A stretch of 64,000 nucleotides of DNA. Source: Acanthopleura granulata (taxonomy: Eukaryota > Mollusca > Polyplacophora > Chitonida > Chitonidae). A program made the translations under genes and the position numbers. Positions 33,685-45,380 of this stretch are shown one piece after another; within the stretch, counting starts at the first letter, position 1, and each line of letters begins with the position of its first letter. The notes beneath the pieces are model-generated. The model was not told the DNA's origin. It saw only the letters and a program-made list of their open reading frames with translations, and ran no database searches. The stretch lies in assembly GCA_016165875.1 (NCBI GenBank), contig JABBOT010000004.1, positions 4,595,351 to 4,659,350 on the forward strand, read 5' to 3'.

Positions 33685-36600
33685 TTACAGTCTAGATGAA
33701 CCGGTTTGTTTCGATGTGGTGGAGTTTGGGAGCCTTTTCTCAATCGGTCTACATCCACACTTTATCGCCAAACGCTTGAGAACCTGAGAGTTAAGAACAA
33801 ATGCGATAAACACATAGATTCCTTGGCACGAATTGAGAACGGTAAAGGTATACCAAAGACCAGGAGAGGGGAAAACGTTACCCAGATACCCCACAAGCCA
33901 GGTAAAGCACATCACCGTAGATATACGAGCATAAATCGCGAGAGTGTTACGTTTGGTCTTCTTGTCCGCCTGGAGAGTCTGGGAAAGCTTGTGTATATTG
34001 TGAATGCTGTAGACAACAAACGTGAAGAATGCAATGTTAATGAGAATATGTGCGGTTACCGGGGCTACAAATGCAATTAAGAGTGCATGTGGGTCTCTGA
34101 TCCAGCAAACGCCATCGCGACCATATCCCAGTGTTGTGGGGGTTGCGAAATGTACGCCAACACAAACAGACACAACAGCCAAGGGAACAGTCCAGCCTAC
34201 AGCGGAGTAAATCTTAAACCTAAGAGAAAGCTCATTAGGGGAGTGTGTTACTTGCGTTTTTCCGCCAAATGTCTTAGCCAAGTCGAAAGCCATCACATTA
34301 GTCCAGGCGAAAGACGCCAGCCAAAAGAAATGCTGAATGACAGCTACAGCTACGCACAGTTGATTTAGTCGCCAGGCCAGTAATCCACCCAAGACAAAGG
34401 ACAGTTGAGCAGCAAACATGGCGGCCGTTAAACTCATTACACATTTACCTGGCAAGTTCCTCATATCCTGGAACAACAGGTATGTCAGGAATGTGACAAA
34501 CAGCCCCAGTAGAGACAGGGAGCAGCCAACTGCCGTGAGGATGAACTGTACTAGATCACCGGAGACCTGGGACGAGTTTCTCGATGCTCTGAGCTGATAT
34601 ACCTCCTCTGAACACATCAGAATGTAGCCGTTGATTTCAATTAATGTTTTCACTGTTTCTTTCGACACAGGGATACCTTCTCCCAATAAGTTATCTATAG
34701 TCTGCTCTGAGAAAAAATCCAGGCTACAGCTTGTCTCCAAGGAATGACCACAAACGGCGTATTCCGCGTCTTCAAGACCAATTTCGGAACTTGGACGAAG
34801 GCTACTGGTTTCATGTTTCGGTTGACGATATGGAGAAGGATAAGTGACGGATTCAGCAAGGATTGTCTTGTCTGCTAGCCTCCAGTGTATTGCAACTGGA
34901 AACCGGATTGCTTCTTCAGTTTTCATATAGTCCACATTTCCATCCACCTGTGCTTTTAGATGGTCATAGAATCCGTCGAAGGAATATTTCTTCACCCCTG
35001 TAGTGCATACTTGCTCCAATGGCCATTCAATATTGCTGAACTGAATTGTGTTTAATCTCCACATGTCATAAGAAATAAATCGACTAACAGAGCCCAGTGA
35101 GGCGTTTGAAAGTTCAAGAAAATGGATTCCCGAGTTGTAGAGAACAGCTGTCACACTAACTTCAGGTGCTTCCCACTGTGGACCACTCTTTTTGAGATCA
35201 AGAACTACTCTCGTATTGTAGAAATCCAAACTGGAATGTTGCAAAATATCAACGATATCATCCAAGACACAGCCCTGATGTTCAGGCGTGATGCTCCCGG
35301 AGATATTAAGGACGAAGTTTTCGTGTGAATTACTTAGGAAACTAAATTTATAAGTTGAATTTCCACTTGAAGGCTCGGCGATACTGGCTACATCTGTATT
35401 GTCCGAATTTTTTTTCGAGAAGAGAGAAGAAAAATCGAACAAAACTGAAAAAGCAAATGGTCCAATGTCCACAACGGTGATCGGAGTTTGACTGAAGGGC
35501 GTCCAGCATGTGTAAAACCTGTCTTTCAGGGGACTACACGCCATGCAGTATTTATTCCGTCCGAATATGTCCCCGAATATTTGTCGAATTACTTGGGGTT
35601 CATAAATGGCATCACACAGTTCGGCCAGAGGATGGTTCTCCGGGCAGGATTCAGCATCCATCTTCACACAAAAAGAATGGTCTATTGTCAGATTAGAGGG
35701 AAGCTCTATCTTAGCCTCGCAAGCTTTACTTTTCATCTCGGAGAAAGTTATATTCTCAAAAGGCATCCGTCGAAAGTAATCAACGTATTGATCAGATTGG
35801 AAACAGCCGATAGTATGGCTGAGCGGGGTGAGGGAAGAGGCCGGGGCGCCGTGACACATTGCACAATATATGTTCACATAAGCCAAACCTTCATCATTTA
35901 CGAGCGGTAGACTATCAGCGAGCCTGTCAGAACTGGGATCATCGCAAGAAGTCTTTACGGGCCCGTCTGGGTAACTTTTTGGGCATTTGGCTACAGCATA
36001 AAATGGCTTTAAATTATTAAAATTCGGATGGCGGGTACAAGAATAACAACCCTTTCCACCACATAGCTCTATTGGCATGAGGTCACTAACTGAAGTCTGG
36101 TTCCAACAAGCTCTGTGGTAGTCAGGGCAACACCAGTTAAAACTCTTACAATCAGGATGACAGGAACAGTAGAGCTCTTTAAAGTCTATCTTTCTGCCGC
36201 ACTTGCCCTCGCACGACATCGCTCTGCATGTCGGCTGGAATGGATCGTGCGTTGTCGGCTGCGTCGAGGTGCTAAGAGGCACAGAGCCTGGAATTTATAC
36301 AAGTACAGATTAATACATGAGATTCCTCCCACTCCGATTGAACAGTTTTAAATATTTTTCCCATTTTGTTCCTATTCATGCTTTTTTCCTGCATCCAATT
36401 AAGAACTTTTCTTTATAGGCCTTCCGCCATTAACTCGAGGCTTCCCAAACTTGTTCAAAAATAGTTGTAGGAAATATACAGCGAGCAAGGGCCCTGAAAT
36501 ATTTCAAGGGATGCATTTTTGCTCTCTCGAATGAATGTGAGCATACATATGGTTTCTTTCACAGTAAACTTCATTCATAAACCTGAGGCCACATTCAGTG

Positions 36601-36903
36601 AAAACTTCATTAACAGACTTTGTCGTAACACCTGGTTGGTTACAGGTAAAGTGATTTTCTAGAAAAGTTACAAGAGATGCATTTACGAACGTGTGAAATG
36701 TCACCTGACAAGCCGCATGTAAGCGAAGTGGTAAATGACAGATAATACCTACCAGCTATAGGCGAATAATTTGGGAGAGAAGAACCTGGCTGACTATACA
36801 AGCCTGTATCTGCCGGCATAGAGGGCAGATATATTGTAAGTAACAGAAGCAATGATGCATACTGGAACCACATCTTTACGGACGACATGCAGTTCAGAGA
36901 CAC
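33685..36903 (-). CDS. Family B-type (adhesion/methuselah-like) GPCR with N-terminal somatomedin-B domain
   Basis: Two exons, 36753-36903 and 33685-36287, join in phase 1 to encode 917 residues. Exon 1 gives a signal peptide with the core YASLLLLLTIYLPS. A somatomedin-B-like domain follows at about residues 71-112, with the spacing C-x3-C-x10-C-x-C-x3-C-x5-CC-x6-C. After an extracellular region of about 500 residues with several N-glycosylation sequons comes a seven-helix domain (about 630-885). It has a TM2-TM3 loop Cys (NQLC), the second-loop GVCWI, the TM3 stretch WLASFAWTNVMAFDLAKTF and the TM7 stretch QGIYVFIAFVLN. I see no Cys/Trp-type GPS cleavage motif before TM1, which fits methuselah-like rather than cleaved adhesion receptors. 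The ligand is unknown. The start is the first ATG of exon 1; Met6 is also possible. The GTG at 36282 is internal, not a start. Confidence 0.9.
36753..36903 (-). CDS. GPCR exon 1: signal peptide
   Basis: This 151-nt exon encodes 50 residues plus one base and ends at the donor CTG|gtaggt. It carries the hydrophobic leader and a short Ser/Pro-rich spacer. Joining it to 36287 restores an open frame through a Gly codon into the large second exon. The 465-bp intron contains nothing notable. Confidence 0.82.
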
Positions 36904-37817
36904 TTATCTAGGTAATGTCTCTGTCTCGACCATGTCCGTCTGCTTTTATGGTGAACTGTTCTTTAATTATTTATTAAGGACGATCACGTGAATGGGAGAT
37001 GGCGTCCACATGATCAATCGATTTCACTATTGAAAAACAAATGTGGTACTTTTCTACAACATCTTTTTATTCCTTTTGCTTTTCATTGCAGTCCAAGTGT
37101 TGTGAATGGTGAAAGGAAATGCTTGTTTGTACAGCACTCAACGGCAATTGAACAAAGACAAAGCCCCAGTTTCACTCTATGTTTTATTCAACGGTTTGAG
37201 GAGCTCGTCACTTAAAACGTGCCTAACAAATCAGAAGAGTATTATGTAAAAATCATGTATACCTATTAGTGGATTGATCCCTTTCTTTTTCAAGAACAGC
37301 ACTGTTGCTGATATCTTATTGGTAACTATTGTGATACCAAATTAACCCTATTAAAGCTACACTTTCCTGCGCTATAGCTTCACAAAGATTTTAAGTACCC
37401 ATGAAGGAAAGTAACAAGTATCTAATAGAAACGAAGCAGCTTGAAAGCGAAAACACTATAAAGGACTGAAGGAATGACAAGTTCAATTATCTGACCAGAA
37501 CTTACACTTCATTAGTTTATTGGCTGTATTTAAAATCTAGAAATTAAAGGGACTGCACAGGATTTCGAATATGCATTATCTTAAAAGGGCAGTTTATATC
37601 TTAAAAGAACAGACCACATTTAAGCAAAGTTCGCATCATCTAAACGGCCACTCCGTGCTGATTCCAAATGTGGTAGTCATTATATTTTGACACTTTGTTT
37701 TACAGTGATTAAAATAGAAATAAAGATTGTAGTGCTTTGGAAGACATTTTGGACCATATTGATGAGGCTGAGTGACACATTCTGTTCTTTTCATTGCTGT
37801 TCAACATGTTTGTAACT

Positions 37818-38016
37818 GTCGTATATAATATGACGGGAGGAAACAGGAAAGAGCCCGGGGGAACTCGTGACCATTCACTGGCTAGAGACCTTCCTTGGTA
37901 CAGCCAGAGCTGAAGCCAGCATGCATTTGGACTTGAACACACACCCATCGCATTGGTGAGAGGCTCTTGAGTCATAGTTCTGTACTAACACCATAACCAC
38001 TGGGCCACCGAGACCC
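37818..38016 (-). repeat. SINE (common family), diverged
   Basis: On the plus strand it shows GGAGGAAACAGGAAAGAGCC, CGTGACCATTCACTGGC, CATTGGTGAGAGGCTCTTGA and a head ending TGGGCCACCG. The element therefore lies on the minus strand, with a head but no A-rich tail. Confidence 0.78.
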
Positions 38017-39689
38017 ACTTTTTCTTCATAAAAATTAATAATACTTCGTAACATTTTTATTTATTCCGTAATTTTCCACCTTAAGTCGATGGCTAAGAGA
38101 ATACGAATATGACAGGTGCGGATTGGACGAGTGTTCGACTTACACGAATACGACAAATCGTCTGGAGCCTTCCCAGTTCAAGTTTCAGCAGTTTTCCATA
38201 GAGTTGATGGCAGAGAGGTAGACAATTGGAAATAAAATAATCATTTAAAAATTGATGGATTCGTATCCAGATCATGCAGGATCGGCAGCAAAATGTGATC
38301 AATTGCCAAGGTCAAAGTGTGCACGAAATCCGTCAAAATCTGTGCATAACTTTCTACCATGCCTAGCACTTGTGAAAATCCTTCACAAATTCCTGAATCA
38401 GGATTACCATTTTCATAATATAACTCTTTAAAGACATATGACAATGGTGAAGAATCATCTAAAGATTTCCACTGGAATGGTGCTTTGGTTTATTTCAGCA
38501 TCCTCTCACTAGGAAGGACAGTTTGTATAATTTGTTTTTATCATGGCACCAGTCTTCTGTTCTCATTGTTTTTAGAGGATATTTTCTTTATGCTGTAGCA
38601 GAATTTGTCTAATAACTCTATCGATAGATGGCGCATAATATGGAACTCCTTATTATATACATGATTAATAACGCATTATTCTTGAGCAACATAACGGCAA
38701 TACCATGCATCTTTAATCCGATAAATATACTACATAAACAATGCAAACAAACAGCAAATAATAATCAGTGTCAAGACATACGGCACAAATTTGTTATAGT
38801 TGAGCATGTTCAATCCGAGTAATCCTTGAGCTCAATACCTTGGTTGTTGTTCGACAGAAACTGCTTATTGTACTTTCCAAACCCTAATGAAAGAGATAAC
38901 CACAATACGAATCCGACAAGTATTCTACATAACATATATCATCAAGTATTCATAAGTAATTGTGCCTAATGCTACCTCCATATTCCTTTCTTGACAATGG
39001 GTGAAAATCGCGACTGTATGCAACTTACGGGAAGCCACTTCTGGCGACTATATACCTGTTTGCGATATGGGTTTGTGGTAAGGACTGTCAAAATCTAATT
39101 CAAAATCAAATCTAATTATAAAGTAGCTGTAGGCGTTTTAATCACAACGTAAGGATATAAAAAATTTCCCACCAAAGAGGAGATTTTCTCCTGCTTTTGG
39201 TAGGCAGTCTTCTCCAGTGCTAGGTCAAAACACATTGAAGGCGTTAGGCCCATTATTTAACAAAGTTAGCATATGGTTAACAATTTTGTCCAAATAATAT
39301 GAAATAATCCACTGAAGTACTTGTGCAACAACATTAGTTTAATAACATTTGCAATGTTATAAATAATACAACAAGCTTGTATCAACCACATACGGTAAAT
39401 GTCATGCAAGGGTCAAGCTAAGGCTGCCGCTTTTGGACTAGACCTGCTTCGGTCGTGATTCATGTAGATTGCTACGAACATAACATATTAGTGTGTCTTT
39501 TTGAGTGTGTTTGAGTTTTGTGATTCTCACAGTTTAGTTTGAAAGGAGACTGTTTATGGATAGATTGCACTCTGCTTATGATGGTTATGGGCCTCTACCT
39601 GAAAGGAACTGGTACATTCGAGGTACTCGCAAAGACCAAATTACACATTGGTGACGGTAAATACAAAACCAACGTAGTCAGGATTAGGA

Positions 39690-40340
39690 TTAAGTAGGTC
39701 TTGCTAGCAACAAGCTTGTCTTTTTAACCAGAGACATAGAATTGTTTCGAATGATTGATCGATATCGACGGTATATAATAACGGCAAAGATAAATGTTAT
39801 GTAAATAACAAATGTCAGCATATTGACTCTAATTAATAACAGTCTGTCACGGTTGGCACGATCGAACCAGCGAACGGCACCAGCAGAGATATAGAAAAAT
39901 CTGCGATTCTTGCAATGGGCAATGTTGTATAAACCCAAGTGAGTAATGATTCAAAGCAGTAAAGTCACTGCAAAAGCTAGAATGACAACAAGAGTTTTAA
40001 GAACCTTGTATTGTATACAAGAGCTCTGGTCAAGCACAGACCCTATCACAGGCGAGCCTAGACCGCACATACACTGGATAAATGACATCGCAGTTGCTAA
40101 CATAATGTATGTCATCCAATACTAACTCGCGTCTCGGCTTGAGGATTACCTAACATAGCTGCGATGAAATCGGACACCAAGCCTGCGAGTATGCAGAATG
40201 AAAGATTGACCATGTTCAAGTCTTGGATGAACCTTTCAACCTTCAAGACAGAAAACTCTGGACAAGGCCTTCAGGAGGATGGTGCAAGACGGAGGTACAA
40301 GCTACGCAGATGTAGAGGGAAGCTGGAATAAAACGCGTCC
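39690..40340 (-). pseudogene. Broken hydrophobic reading frame, possibly a transporter remnant
   Basis: Minus-strand translation gives stretches such as NLSFCILAGLVSDFIAAMLG. After a frame change it gives TYIMLATAMSFIQCMCGLGS and PVIGSVLDQSS, then an in-frame stop. An 82-codon ORF (39690-39938) with one more hydrophobic segment follows. The alternation of hydrophobic segments and GLGSPVIG-like turns recalls major-facilitator transporters, but the match is too weak to name. The frameshift and stops suggest a decayed gene. Alternatively these are chance hydrophobic frames or poorly defined exons. Confidence 0.3.
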
Positions 40341-41141
40341 GGTTCTATGTGGTTCAAAATACAGGTTTATTTGTGCCACATGGTACAATCGGACACGAGG
40401 CTTTTTTCTTTACTTCCACGAACTGTACAAGGCCATGTTTAAGCCATTTTTAAAAGCCCGAACATAAACATCACCACTGTAAAGGCAATGTCTCACTCTG
40501 AGTTTTCTTTACCTGTTAAGTTTGACCTCCTTATCTTTGTACTCAAAGATAGAATAAATTTATTTTGAACAATGGGTTTAAGACAGACTATCAGTTACAG
40601 TATTTCGTTCTTCATATTCAAACGGTGACGAGTAATTTACTTTCGGTGAAACAAGCTGAAAAGTGTTGTTCAGTGTAAGCTTGACAAAGAGATTAAGCTG
40701 GACCGACTTGTGGTTTTAGGCCTATACCGATTCTTGGGGTCTCACCTTTGGAAGAGTGCCGGTGAATTTTGCATGATTCACCATCCCCCGAATCCTCCTT
40801 GTAGATCTGTTAAACTATGTTCGGGTCACCTATTCAAAACTTGATGATGCCATTGAACTCGTTCAAAATTTAGGGAGAGGGACGTTGCTAGCTAAGGCGG
40901 ACATAAAATCGGCATTTCGTCTTCTACCATTACATTTTGACCAACTTTGTTTCATATTTTCGAGGAAGCTATTACTTTGATAAGTGCCTTCCTATGGGAT
41001 GTTCAATTTCATGTGCCACCTGGGGAGGCTTAGTACTTTTTTCGAGAGGTCGTCGCGAAGCAAAATGGTTTAAACTGGCTGTTGCATTATCTTGATTTTC
41101 TATTCACCGGTCCTTCTGATACCAACGATTGTGGTCGACAA

Positions 41142-41505
41142 CAGGCGAGTTTCGAGTTCGAACTCTTTTATCGCTAAAGGTAGGAAAAGCCCTACTGTAC
41201 AATGTCAGGCAATTTTTTCTGATTACATTTACTATAACATGGACGTCTAAGAAATGTGTCACAAAAAGTTATTTAAACTAGACGTACGATGGGGAAAATT
41301 GAGGAGCTGAAAGTTATTTAACTTAAGAAGATGCTGATTGAAGGAGAGGTCATTTGTATCTCCCAAACCCGGCGAAACAGGTGATCGGGAAATTAAAGTG
41401 AACAAAATAGCCAGACATGTTTGATAAGTCACATGACACAGTCGTACTTTTTTTACCTTTTGCGACCAAAGGGTTTGAACACGAAGCTCCCCTATTAGAG
41501 GCATT
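41142..41505 (+). mobile_element. Small TIR element nested in the DIRS-like retrotransposon
   Basis: The ends are inverted repeats of about 60 bp: left GCGAGTTTCGAGTTCGAACT, right (reverse complement) GGGAGCTTCGTGTTCAAACC, continuing through an AAAGGTA..AAAAG block. It interrupts the reverse-transcriptase region. An internal frame starts at the ATG at 41289 (MGKIEELKVI, stop, LKKMLIE) and has a premature stop. Related copies lie at 45193-45380 (minus) and 59920-60155 (plus). Confidence 0.6.
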
Positions 41506-41893
41506 TACAGTGGTTTTTTACGACATGGGCATCCCTATCTCAGGTCCAAGTCGAGTTTTCACATTCCATGGAATATAGCTGAATACAAATTCTATGGTAG
41601 TGTGTTTGCCCGATGATTACTGATCCATCAGGGAGACTTTGTGACGCAGTACAAAGAAATAAGATATGTCTACGAGAGTTACAGTCATTGTTAGGCCTAC
41701 TTAATTTCGCCTGTTGTGCCACTTTGTGAGTCACTAAACATCACCATTTTGTCAGAATTACAGAGGAAATGAAATCTGATTTGAGATTATGGATCGAATT
41801 TTTGAGAGTTCATAATGACACATGTATGTTTATTAATCAGCCCTAGTATGACAAGTCATACAGCTTTTCATTGACCCAGCTGGCGGGGCTGCG

Positions 41894-42304
41894 ATGGGTG
41901 CTTATCTAAATAGTAAATTAGTGTGCGGTTCATGGCCACAGAAATGGCGAAAAAGTGGCCTAGTAAAAGACGTAACATATCTAGAACTATTTCCTATCGT
42001 TGTAGCTATTCAGTTACGGGGGGTTAAATATCAGAATAGTAGAATATTCTTCAGGTCAGATAATTCATCAGTGGTACAGATCATAAATCAACAAGCATCA
42101 AAGTCCAAGACAGTTATGAATCTTCTCCGTATATTAGTACCCTCGTGTTTAAAACAAAACGTTTTTAAAGCTAAGTACATTCCAGAGATGCAGAACGGTA
42201 TAGTTGGTGCCATTTCGTTTTCAGTTGCAGCTTTCAAGGCAACTGGCACCTCAGGCAGATTTGCACCCAGACATACTTCCGGAGTGGTTATGGGATGTCT
42301 GTGA
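41894..42304 (+). pseudogene. Ribonuclease H region of the DIRS-like element
   Basis: This is the longest open stretch in the element (136 codons). It carries the RNase H-like block with the SDNSSVVQIINQ motif and the FKAKYIPEMQNGIVGAISF block, where DIRS proteins normally have a conserved Asp-Ala (N.IADALSR type); here it reads Gly-Ala. Upstream frames with LRELQSLLGLLNFACC (about 41665-41715) belong to the RT-RNase H connection. Confidence 0.75.
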
Positions 42305-42403
42305 AGCGAGGTTAACTGCCTCCTGCATGCTTTCCTATTCCTGCAGACATGGAAGGCTTACCATACTGGTGTAACTATCGAAAACTTCAGGGACTTAGCA
42401 GAG

Positions 42404-43022
42404 TTGAGTAAATTGTTGCCTGAACCACTGAGCCATTTGATAGATTACATAGCTTATCAGTCGCTTAAGAAGTTTGCTCCATCCACAGTTTACACATACA
42501 TAGCTGGTATAACTCATGGACAAAATAAGAGGGATGCAAGACAAAACGGGCACTTTTTTATGCAAAAAATTAGTAGAAGGAAGCCGGAGGAACGGGATCC
42601 AGTCTGACTCTAGACTTCCAATTACAGTTACTCTGCTCAGAAATATGGTCCTCGCCCTGCCTTTCGTTTGTCGTTCGGCTTTTTCGTTAATATTTTGTGG
42701 GGTTTTACGGTTGAGCGAGCGCATTTCCTTCTCTAAACGATTGCCGCGTACAAAAGCATTAAGTGTCAGTGATGCCTATGTTGATGTTAATGGAAAATGC
42801 TTACACATAAATGCGCCCTGTCACCCAGGGAGGAATAACTCTTTGTACATTATGATGGCTCTGTGTTAACACGGTATCAGTTTTCAGCTTTTATAAAGAA
42901 AACCTTGCAACATTTATCTGTACCCTCTCCCAGTATTACGTCTCACTCTTTTAGAATCGGGGCGGCCACTACGGCGCAGACATGGGGTTTAACCCTGATG
43001 TCATTAAGTGCTTAAGTCGATG
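42404..43022 (+). pseudogene. Tyrosine recombinase region of the DIRS-like element
   Basis: Two overlapping frames (42404-42607 and 42516-42869) cover the core-binding half (FAPSTVYTYIAGITHG) and the start of the catalytic half (FCGVLRLSERISF). The HxxR box SHSFRIGAATTAQTWG lies in a third segment. At least two frameshifts are needed to connect them, so no intact enzyme is encoded. Confidence 0.72.
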
Positions 43023-44700
43023 GAGTTGAGATGCATATCGAGGCTGTATTAGAGTTCCTCACTTGTGTTAATATTATCAGCACCAGATCGTTTTCTGTTA
43101 CACTGCCTAGAGATTTTTCGTCGTTTCGAGGCCCTCTCCATGTCTGGATTGTAGGATCGGGCTACGAGGCTTTCATCGTGCTACCACATCATCATCACAT
43201 AGATAGGAAATCCGGTATGCGATGGAGGTAAGTCGGCCCCACAGTGCGGTGTAAACTGGCCTATATTTGAGAGTGCATTGGAGGAGTTTTGCACGGGTCA
43301 CGTTCGCTGGTTTCCGCGTAATGAGTAGGCCCTATTAGTATTCTGTTAACTATTGGCCACTAGGTTTGTTGCAAATGCATGGTTTGGGATGACTGCGAGT
43401 GTCAAGTCACTCGTTTGGCAGTGGGTTTCATGGGTAAACCTAAATGGTAAAGCAGGCCTATTTCAAAAGCACTCGTCAGGCAGTATTCACGTGTAAAGTC
43501 ATTACCTCACTGTGTAACCATGGCGACAGTGCGAGAGCTATGGTGCTGCTTGGTTAGTGTGGTTGTCCCTTGCTCGTGTTACCACAGGGAAATACAGTTT
43601 AAGAGCGATCTGCCAATGTGCACCACAGGTATCCACCATGGCTGGCACGTCAGGACCATCGCCTGCCGGCATGTGTTTTGGCTACCCATGAACCTCTTAG
43701 GGCCATCTTAAACCTTATATTTGCTTGACTGTGAGTTGTAATAAAATTGGTGGCCTTCATTATTTCCAGAATATCTGTGTTCGTCTGCTTTCTTAAAGTT
43801 CAGGCTTATTGGTTGGGTTGTCGTATAAGCGAGTTACACAGATAAACAATGTTAACGTTATAACCGTTAGCAACTATTATACAACAGTGCGAGCGACCGC
43901 GTTATTAGAGTTATTTCCCCTTTTTATCTCCCATTATGTCTCAGTGTTTCATGTCTAATCAGCAATTAAATTAATAAATGATGACAATAAATAATATTCC
44001 CCCCTGCTTGATATATAAAAAATTGTGTCAACAGTGTGTGCTGTGTCTTAATGCAAATGACATTTGTGTGCGGCGTTCTTAGTTTATCTCTTTGACAAGT
44101 AAAGGATGAGAGTAGACTGCATAGAAGTATTTTATAAACATAGATAAATGTCATGTTCATTCTGTTCATGCATGCAATTACTTGTCTGGTGGACTGATTG
44201 ATTTATTTGTTATGTCACTCCATATACAGTGGTCAGATTTATTGGTGGAGGACACCTGAATGACCATCGAGAGTAATCCACCGTGCTTATTTTCTATACC
44301 CTCTATGGCTGCATGGTTTATGCTGCTCCCTAGCTGGTGATGGTCTTGTGGACTACTGGTCAAGCGGAGATCGGCTCCGACAAGAACCCGTGCATCACTA
44401 ATCAAAAATCTGAGTCCTAAACAAAAGGTGTCATTTCTTCTTCCATATGAAAATTTTGGTATTACTATGTTGAATGAAAATATAACAAAGTTCGAAATGT
44501 GCTGTGTAACATTGTGTATAATATTCCCAACATTTAATTAGATGACCCAGGCCCATTCCACGAAGCCCGTTTTATACTAAAGTTAAAATTTGATTTGTGA
44601 TTTAAGCGATGACTTTTAGGCCCCTAGGGCCAAACATGTTATAACGACGTTTTCACTTTTGACCTCGAATTAAGAATCGCTTTGTGCATGGAATCGACCT

Positions 44701-44890
44701 CGGTGTTTAACGTCGTGTTCAAGAATGTTTCACTTATATGACAGTTGTCAGGTTTAGGAGTGGAAGAAACTTTAGATCCTGGAGTAAACTACCACCCTTT
44801 GCTAGAAATACTTGACAAGTCTCATGACAAAAAGCCGCAACTTGGGCACCAAGAACTGGATTCATAGCATGGCTAACGGCCCTACAACCA
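44701..44890 (-). repeat. Diverged SINE-like element
   Basis: GGTGTTTAACGTCGTGTTCAAGAATGTTTCACTTATATGA is the complement-strand tail signature of the common SINE; the body beyond it is different. This suggests either a related family sharing the tail or strong divergence. Confidence 0.5.
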
Positions 44891-45192
44891 GTACTTCTGA
44901 TTCATTATTGTTTAACGCAATGCTTAACATTATACAAGTCAGCTAAGGGGAACGACCTATACTGGAGAACTTTAATCAAGGGTGATGATGGGATTTGCGC
45001 GTTATGTTGATGTGTACATGATCTTAAATGAATGTGGTATATCATATATAACATAAAAAAATGCAAATATGGTGCAACCTGCACGCGAATTTGATCGAAA
45101 TCAACAATATTATAAAGCAATTATTGCAGCTACGGTTGAGGATCAAAGAAACCGATAAACACGCAAGGCTTACGAACGGATCCGGTTGTCTT

Positions 45193-45380
45193 TCGCAATA
45201 GGGGAGTTTGGAGGTTGAACTCCTTTATCGATGGAGGTAAAAAAAAGGTATTACTGTGCCATGTGACTTGTCAGAAATGTTAGGCAACTTTTGCTGATAT
45301 TAATTCACTGATCACCTGTTTCGCGGTGTCCCAGAGAGGCAAATGACATTTTTTTTCCTTCATAAACGTCTTAGCTTCAT
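45193..45380 (-). mobile_element. Second copy of the small TIR element
   Basis: Its reverse complement aligns with 41350-41505 over about 155 bp: GAAACAGGTGATC, then AAGTCACATGRCACAG, TTTTTTTACCT and the terminal CTCCCCTAT. The half that would carry the ATG is absent or unrecognisable. Confidence 0.6.

Larger units (their letters stand above)
36904..40700. other. Intergenic stretch after the GPCR gene
   Basis: This holds one SINE (37818-38016) and a broken hydrophobic reading frame (about 39690-40340). The remainder is AT-rich sequence without recognisable features. The upstream regulatory region of the GPCR gene should lie at its left end; I could not identify a core promoter motif. Confidence 0.5.
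40730..43235 (+). mobile_element. Decayed DIRS-like tyrosine-recombinase retrotransposon
   Basis: Broken frames follow the domain order of DIRS elements. The reverse transcriptase core (LLAKADIKSAFRLLP at about 40890, then CLPMGCSISCATW) is followed by HYLDFLF at about 41085, where one of the two catalytic aspartates is missing. A ribonuclease H region (GAYLNSKLVCGSWP, DVTYLELFPIVVAIQLRG, FFRSDNSSVVQIINQQASK) is open at 41894-42304. A tyrosine recombinase follows from about 42400, with LPITVTLLRNMVLAL, GVLRLSE and the catalytic HxxR box as SHSFRIGAATTA at about 42940. A last remnant, VWIVGSGYE...KSGMRW (about 43140-43230), resembles the SGNH-hydrolase-like module seen after the recombinase in some DIRS elements. 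Many stops and frameshifts show it is inactive. The left end and gag region are not identified. Confidence 0.85.

Noticed and set aside
33706..35910. Several plus-strand ORFs over the GPCR
   Set aside because: They are antisense shadows of the large GPCR exon.
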